64,000 nt of DNA from Phenylobacterium deserti (GTDB taxonomy: Bacteria; Pseudomonadota; Alphaproteobacteria; Caulobacterales; Caulobacteraceae), in NCBI RefSeq assembly GCF_003254705.1, contig NZ_QFYR01000001.1, forward strand, positions 620,001 through 684,000. The letters are read 5' to 3'. The notes beneath the pieces were generated by a model. The model searched no databases. It was not told the DNA's origin and was given only the letters and a program-made list of their open reading frames with translations. The translations under genes and the position numbers were made by a program. Position 1 is the stretch's first letter. Every line of letters starts with the position of its first letter. Shown one piece after another: positions 59,875 through 64,000 of this stretch.

Positions 59875-62256
59875 ATGAGACAGCCGGGGATGAGCTTGGA
59901 CAACTGGAGCCGACGCGCCGTCCTGCTGGGCGGCGCCGCCTTGAGCCTCGGCGCGCCCAGCGCCTTCGCAGCGCCCGTGGCCTTGCGCGCCGAGCCCTTC
60001 CCCTTGAGCGCCGTGCGGCTGAAGCCCTCGCCCTGGGCCGACGCCGTGGCCGCCAACCGCCGCTACCTGCTGGCGCTGGAGCCCGACCGCCTGCTGCACA
60101 ACTTCCGCGCCGGCGCCGGCCTTGCGCCCAAGGCCCCGGCCTATGGCGGCTGGGAAGCGCGCGGCATCGCCGGCCACAGCCTCGGCCACTACCTGTCCGC
60201 CCTGTCGCTGATGCACGCCCAGACGGGCGACGCCGAGTGCAAGACCCGCGCGGCCTACATCGTGGGCGAGCTCGCCGCCTGCCAGGCCGCCCACGGCGAC
60301 GGCTACGTCGGCGGCACCACCGTCGAGCGCGACGGCAAGATCGTTGACGGCAAGGTGATCTACGAGGAGATCCGCCGCGGCGACGTGCGCGGCACGCCCT
60401 TCGACCTCAACGGCGGCTGGGTGCCGCTCTACACCTGGCACAAGGTCCACCAGGGCCTCTTGGAAGCCCACGCCCTGTGCGGCGACGCCCGCGCCCTGCA
60501 AGTCGCTGTCGGTCTCAGCGACTATCTGGTGGGCGTGCTTAGCCCCCGCTCCGACGCCGAGATCCAGGAGATCCTGGCCTGCGAGCACGGCGGCCTGAAC
60601 GAGGTGTTCGCCGAAACCTGGCGGCGCACCGGCAAGCCCGCCTACCTCCAGCTCGCCCAGCGCCTGCACCACGACGCCGTGCTGAACCCGCTGGAGCAGG
60701 GCCGCGACGAGCTCAAGGGCAAGCACGCCAACACCCAGATCCCCAAGGTGATCGGCCTGGCCGCCCTCCATGAGATCACCGGCGAGCCCCGCTACGGCCG
60801 CGCCGCGCGTTTCTTCTGGACCGAGGTCACCTCCAAGCACTCCTACGTCATCGGCGGCAACTCCGAGCGCGAGCACTTCGGCGCCCCGGGCGAGCTCGCG
60901 TCCCGCCTCACCGACCGCACCTGCGAGGCGTGCAACACCTACAACATGATGAAGCTCACCCGGCGCCTCTACGCCTGGGAGCCGAACGCCGCCTGGTTCG
61001 ACTGGTACGAGCGCGCCCACCTCAACCACATCCTGGCGCACCAGCGCCCCTCCGACGGCATGTTCGCCTACATGACGCCCATGCGCGCCGGCTCCGCGCG
61101 GGTGTTCTCCACGCCCGACGACAGCTTCTGGTGCTGCGTGGGCTCAGGGATGGAGAGCCACGCCAAGCACGGCGAGTCCGTCTGGTGGCGCAACCGCGAG
61201 ACCCTGTTCGTCAACCTGTTCATCCCCTCGACCCTCGACTGGGCGGAGACCGGCGCCCGCTGGTCGCTGGACACCGACTACCCCGCCTCCGGCCGCATCA
61301 CCCTCACCGCCCAGCGGGCCGGCCGCACGCCGTCGGAGCTCGCCCTGCGCCTGCCGGCCTGGAGCCCCAATCCCCGCCTGACGGTGAACGGCCGCTCCGT
61401 CCCGGTGCAGGGGCGCGACGGCTACGCGGTCGTCCGCCGCACCTGGCGCGACGGCGACACCGTCACCCTCGACCTGCAGATGCCGCTTCGGGCCGAGACC
61501 ACCCCCGACGATCCCAACATCACCGCCTTCCTCAGCGGCCCCGTGGTCTTGGCCGCAGACCTCGGCTCGGCCGAGACGCCCTTGGACCAGCCCTCGCCCG
61601 CCCTGGTGGCGGCCGGCGCCCTGGCCGCCCTCCAGCCCGTGGCCGGCCAGCCGCACGTCTTCCGCGCGGCGGACGCCCGCCCAGGTCCCCTCACCTTCCG
61701 CCCCTTCTTCAGCCAGTGGGACCGCCGCACGGCCGTCTACCTGCCTCGCTTCACCGAGGCCCGCTGGCGCGCCGAGGCCGCCGCCTTCACCGCCGAACAG
61801 GCCAAGGCCCGCGCCATCGAGGCCCGCACCGTGGACGTCATGCACCCCGGCGAGATGCAGCCCGAGCGCGACCACGAATTCCGCGCCAACCACGCCGACG
61901 TCACCACCAACGGCGGCCGCTCGGCCCGCCAGGCCTGGTGGGGCCAGGGCAACTGGATGGAATGGACGATGGCCGCCCGCCCGGACCAACCCATGGAGCT
62001 GCAGGTCCTCTACTGGGGCGAGGAGCGGGACAAGAACTTCGACATCCTGGTGGACGGCCGAAAGCTCGCCACCGAGCGGCGGGCCGACGGCGCGCCGGAG
62101 CCGGCTTTCGTGGTCCGGACCTACCCCATCCCCCGCGAGTGGACGCAGGGCCGCGATCGCCTGCGCGTCCGCTTCGAGACCCGCGGCTCCGACGCCACGG
62201 TCTACGAATGCCGCACCCTGGTGGCGGAGGCGGGCCCCAAGCCCACCCGGACCTGA
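59875..62256 (+). CDS. Glycoside hydrolase family 127 protein (beta-L-arabinofuranosidase-like)
   Basis: 793 residues. A Tat-type signal is present (SRRAVLLGGAALSLGAPSAF). The GH127 (DUF1680) barrel follows, with HSLGHYLSALS, the zinc/cysteine site around RTCEACNTYNMMKLTRRLYA and SFWCCVGSGMESHAKHGESV, whose Cys act as nucleophile and zinc ligands. A C-terminal beta domain (from about 650) carries the DUF4986/6805-like region. Members release terminal beta-L-arabinofuranose or related sugars from plant polymers. An ATG five codons on is an alternative start. No other sugar-use genes lie beside it. Confidence 0.88.
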   Translation: MRQPGMSLDNWSRRAVLLGGAALSLGAPSAFAAPVALRAEPFPLSAVRLKPSPWADAVAANRRYLLALEPDRLLHNFRAGAGLAPKAPAYGGWEARGIAGHSLGHYLSALSLMHAQTGDAECKTRAAYIVGELAACQAAHGDGYVGGTTVERDGKIVDGKVIYEEIRRGDVRGTPFDLNGGWVPLYTWHKVHQGLLEAHALCGDARALQVAVGLSDYLVGVLSPRSDAEIQEILACEHGGLNEVFAETWRRTGKPAYLQLAQRLHHDAVLNPLEQGRDELKGKHANTQIPKVIGLAALHEITGEPRYGRAARFFWTEVTSKHSYVIGGNSEREHFGAPGELASRLTDRTCEACNTYNMMKLTRRLYAWEPNAAWFDWYERAHLNHILAHQRPSDGMFAYMTPMRAGSARVFSTPDDSFWCCVGSGMESHAKHGESVWWRNRETLFVNLFIPSTLDWAETGARWSLDTDYPASGRITLTAQRAGRTPSELALRLPAWSPNPRLTVNGRSVPVQGRDGYAVVRRTWRDGDTVTLDLQMPLRAETTPDDPNITAFLSGPVVLAADLGSAETPLDQPSPALVAAGALAALQPVAGQPHVFRAADARPGPLTFRPFFSQWDRRTAVYLPRFTEARWRAEAAAFTAEQAKARAIEARTVDVMHPGEMQPERDHEFRANHADVTTNGGRSARQAWWGQGNWMEWTMAARPDQPMELQVLYWGEERDKNFDILVDGRKLATERRADGAPEPAFVVRTYPIPREWTQGRDRLRVRFETRGSDATVYECRTLVAEAGPKPTRT

Positions 62257-62262
62257 ACCGGC

Positions 62263-63129
62263 CTACCGGCCGGCGGCGGGCGCGGGCAGCTTGAACAGGC
62301 CCGCCGCATTCCCCCAGCGGATCTGCGCCTTCTCGGCCGCCGTCAGGTCCAGCTTCTCCAGCGCCTCGACGTTGGCCGCCAGCGAGTACTGCGGATAGTC
62401 CGAGCCCAGCAGCACGTGCTCCACCCCCACGTTGCGGATCGTCCAGACGAACTCCGCCTCCACCGGCGAGTCCGCCAGCAGCGCCACGGTGGCCGAGATG
62501 TCGAAGAAGATGTTCTCCCCGAACAGGTTCTCCGCCGTCCGCGCCGCCTTCAGGATGTTCCAGAACCGGAAGTTCAGCGCCCCCATGTGCGCGAAGATGA
62601 AGGTGGTCTTGGGCGCCGCCAGCGCCAGGTTGAACAGCTTCTCGTTGTCCCCCGGCAGGATGTTGGCGTTGTCCATCAGCACGATCACGCCCAGCTCGCC
62701 GGCCCGCTGCACCAGCGCCAGCACCCGGGGATCGGCCGCATCGAACCTTTGGGTGTGCGGATGGATCTTCAGGATCCTCACCCCGCGCCCGGCTGCCCGC
62801 GCCAGCTCCGCCAGCGCCGCCTCGCCGTCATAGGGATGCACCGTCGCCACCGGGATCATCCCCGGATTGCGCGCCGCCAGCGCCAGGATGCCGTCGTTGC
62901 CCGCCCGGATCGCGGCCGGATCTCCCGTCGGCGCCTGATTGCCCCCGCCGAACCACATGGCCGCGTAAGCCGGCACGTTCAGCCCCGCCGCCTTCGCCGC
63001 CTCTTGATAGGCCCGCAGCGACGCCGCCCCGTCATGCAGATGCACATGGCCGTCGAACACCGCCGGCTGCGCCCCGGCCGCCCCCGCCGCCATCACCGCG
63101 CAAGCCGTCAAAGCCCCAAGCCACCGCAT
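62263..63129 (-). CDS. Secreted amidohydrolase family protein
   Basis: 288 residues. A signal peptide ends at AGA-QP. The amidohydrolase-2 barrel then shows the metal site FDGHVHLHD, ILKIHPHTQ, FAHMGALNF and the late Asp in VLLGSDYPQYS. Family members include decarboxylases and lactonases such as TIM-barrel metal hydrolases; substrate unknown, but the protein appears periplasmic. The ATG at 63129 starts the signal peptide. It converges with the GH127 gene. Confidence 0.85.
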   Translation of the reverse strand: MRWLGALTACAVMAAGAAGAQPAVFDGHVHLHDGAASLRAYQEAAKAAGLNVPAYAAMWFGGGNQAPTGDPAAIRAGNDGILALAARNPGMIPVATVHPYDGEAALAELARAAGRGVRILKIHPHTQRFDAADPRVLALVQRAGELGVIVLMDNANILPGDNEKLFNLALAAPKTTFIFAHMGALNFRFWNILKAARTAENLFGENIFFDISATVALLADSPVEAEFVWTIRNVGVEHVLLGSDYPQYSLAANVEALEKLDLTAAEKAQIRWGNAAGLFKLPAPAAGR

Positions 63130-63223
63130 CGCATCCACCCGTCCGCACCCGCCCCAACCGGACGGCCACGTTGACGTAACACGGTTCACCCGCACCCCGC
63201 GATGACCTCAGAGGTAACCCCAG

Positions 63224-63272
63224 ATCCTCCCCCTCAGGGGGAGGTTGGCCGAAGGCCGGAGGGGGTTCCACC
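63224..63272. repeat. REP-like palindromic element, single copy
   Basis: CCTCCCCCTCAGGGGGAGG palindrome, then the small hairpin GGCCGAAGGCC and the GAGGGGGTTCCACC end, the same unit as at 21407. Confidence 0.8.
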
Positions 63273-63291
63273 CCCAACGCCCACCCCACCC

Positions 63292-63322
63292 GCTCATCTC
63301 CGCGAAGGCAGGGATCCAAGCT
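63292..63322. repeat. Remnant of a dispersed CGCGAAGGCGGGGATCC-type repeat
   Basis: CTCATCTCCGCGAAGGCAGG followed by GATCCAAGC matches the dispersed alphaproteobacterial repeat family with the core CCGCGAAGGCGGGGATCC, with two substitutions. Confidence 0.5.
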
Positions 63323-63386
63323 GAGCAAGGTTCGGTAACCAGAAGCCCGCCATGGTTGCGCTCTCACGAAACTCGCCTCATCAGCC

Positions 63387-63989
63387 ATGAACCTCGATCC
63401 CGCGCTCCTCTTCGCCTTCGCCGTAGCCCTGGCCTTCTTCGCTGGCCAGCAGCTCAAGCTGCCGTTCACAAGGCGCGCGCACCGTCGCGGCCCTTGGCCC
63501 GCTCGCAAAGGCGGGCTCCAGCCCGGCGCTGCAAACCTCCGCGCGGTCGAGACGCCGACCCGCCCCGCCATCGCAGACGGCCCGGAACAACTGCGCATCG
63601 TCTCGGAGGCGAAGTTCGAGATCCAACCGCTGCTCAACAAGGGCGAAGTCCGCTGGCTCTACACGGCGGAGAAGTTCGTCGCCGACCGCAACCTCGGCTG
63701 GCGCGTCATGGCCCAAGTCAGCCTCGGCGAGATTCTGTCCACGCCGGACAAAGCCGCCTACGCCGCCATCAACTCGAAGCGCGCCGACCTGCTTATCGTC
63801 GACCAGCGCGGCCACGCCCTCGCCGCCATCGAGCACCAGGGTGAAGGGCACTACACCTCGAGCACCACAGCCGCCCGCGACGCGGTCAAGCGAGAGGCGC
63901 TCCGCAAGGCGGGTGTGCGGTTCATCGAGATGACGCCTGAGCATGCACCGGAGGACTTGGCCCGAGAACTCGCTCGTCTCACGTCCTAA
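63387..63989 (+). CDS. DUF2726 domain protein with N-terminal membrane anchor
   Basis: 200 residues. An N-terminal hydrophobic segment (LLFAFAVALAFFAGQQL) is followed by a variable Arg/Pro/Ala-rich linker and a DUF2726 domain (about 75-195): EAKFEIQPLLNK, VMAQVSLGEIL, INSKRADLLIVDQRGHALAA, IEHQGEGHY and KREALRKAGVRFIEMTP. This domain resembles PD-(D/E)XK nucleases; the Asp, Glu-x-Gln and Lys positions are present. Function unknown. The start fits the membrane anchor. Confidence 0.82.
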   Translation: MNLDPALLFAFAVALAFFAGQQLKLPFTRRAHRRGPWPARKGGLQPGAANLRAVETPTRPAIADGPEQLRIVSEAKFEIQPLLNKGEVRWLYTAEKFVADRNLGWRVMAQVSLGEILSTPDKAAYAAINSKRADLLIVDQRGHALAAIEHQGEGHYTSSTTAARDAVKREALRKAGVRFIEMTPEHAPEDLARELARLTS

Positions 63990-64000
63990 TTGTCCTCCAG

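Overview
This window looks like a chromosome segment of a high-GC alphaproteobacterium of the order Caulobacterales, with Phenylobacterium or a close relative as the best guess. This is an inference from gene content and local order: a TacA-type sigma-54 regulator next to a UPF0335 protein, CpdR beside an N-formylglutamate amidohydrolase and a tRNA-Val, motA without an adjacent motB, a consensus CtrA box, and a TonB-dependent receptor. No rRNA, CRISPR array, integrase or insertion sequence was recognised.

Layout. 1-4.9 kb: the end of the tol-pal operon (partial tolA, tolB, pal, cpoB), then tilS. 4.9-10 kb, minus strand: an alpha/beta hydrolase, an M23 peptidase preceded by a CtrA box, and a large autotransporter. 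10.1-11.8 kb: an XRE regulator and a membrane protein with an RTX-like tail. 11.8-15.5 kb, minus strand: the pnt transhydrogenase genes with an extra membrane protein between pntA2 and pntB, preceded by an aa3-oxidase subunit IV. 15.5-24.2 kb: hydrolase, pseudouridine synthase, flavoprotein, polysaccharide deacetylase, M3 peptidase, then an AsnC regulator divergent from a guanidino-hydrolase plus ornithine aminotransferase. 24.4-38.2 kb: mostly core genes (tacA, folE, rpmJ, a lytic transglycosylase, an MFS transporter, motA, mnmC, tRNA-Val, cpdR).

38-54 kb has an accessory character. It holds dispersed intergenic repeats, two frameshifted regulator genes (a receiver protein and a Crp/Fnr protein), a receiver plus HWE histidine kinase pair, a two-gene bacterial RNA-repair cassette (hen1-pnkp), a TonB receptor, a chemoreceptor and a DUF2332 protein. 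Two places in this stretch, the receptor's 3' untranslated region and an orphan intergenic locus at 54.3 kb, carry the same 3' module: a pyrimidine-rich anti-Shine-Dalgarno stretch followed by an intrinsic terminator. I read these as two related small RNAs and consider them the most interesting undescribed element.

54.6-64 kb returns to ordinary genes: typA, a lipoprotein, two unknown proteins, an acetyltransferase, an aminotransferase, a GH127 glycosidase, an amidohydrolase and a DUF2726 protein. REP-like palindromes lie at 21.4 and 63.2 kb.

All functional calls rest on reading motifs and translations by eye; no database search was run.
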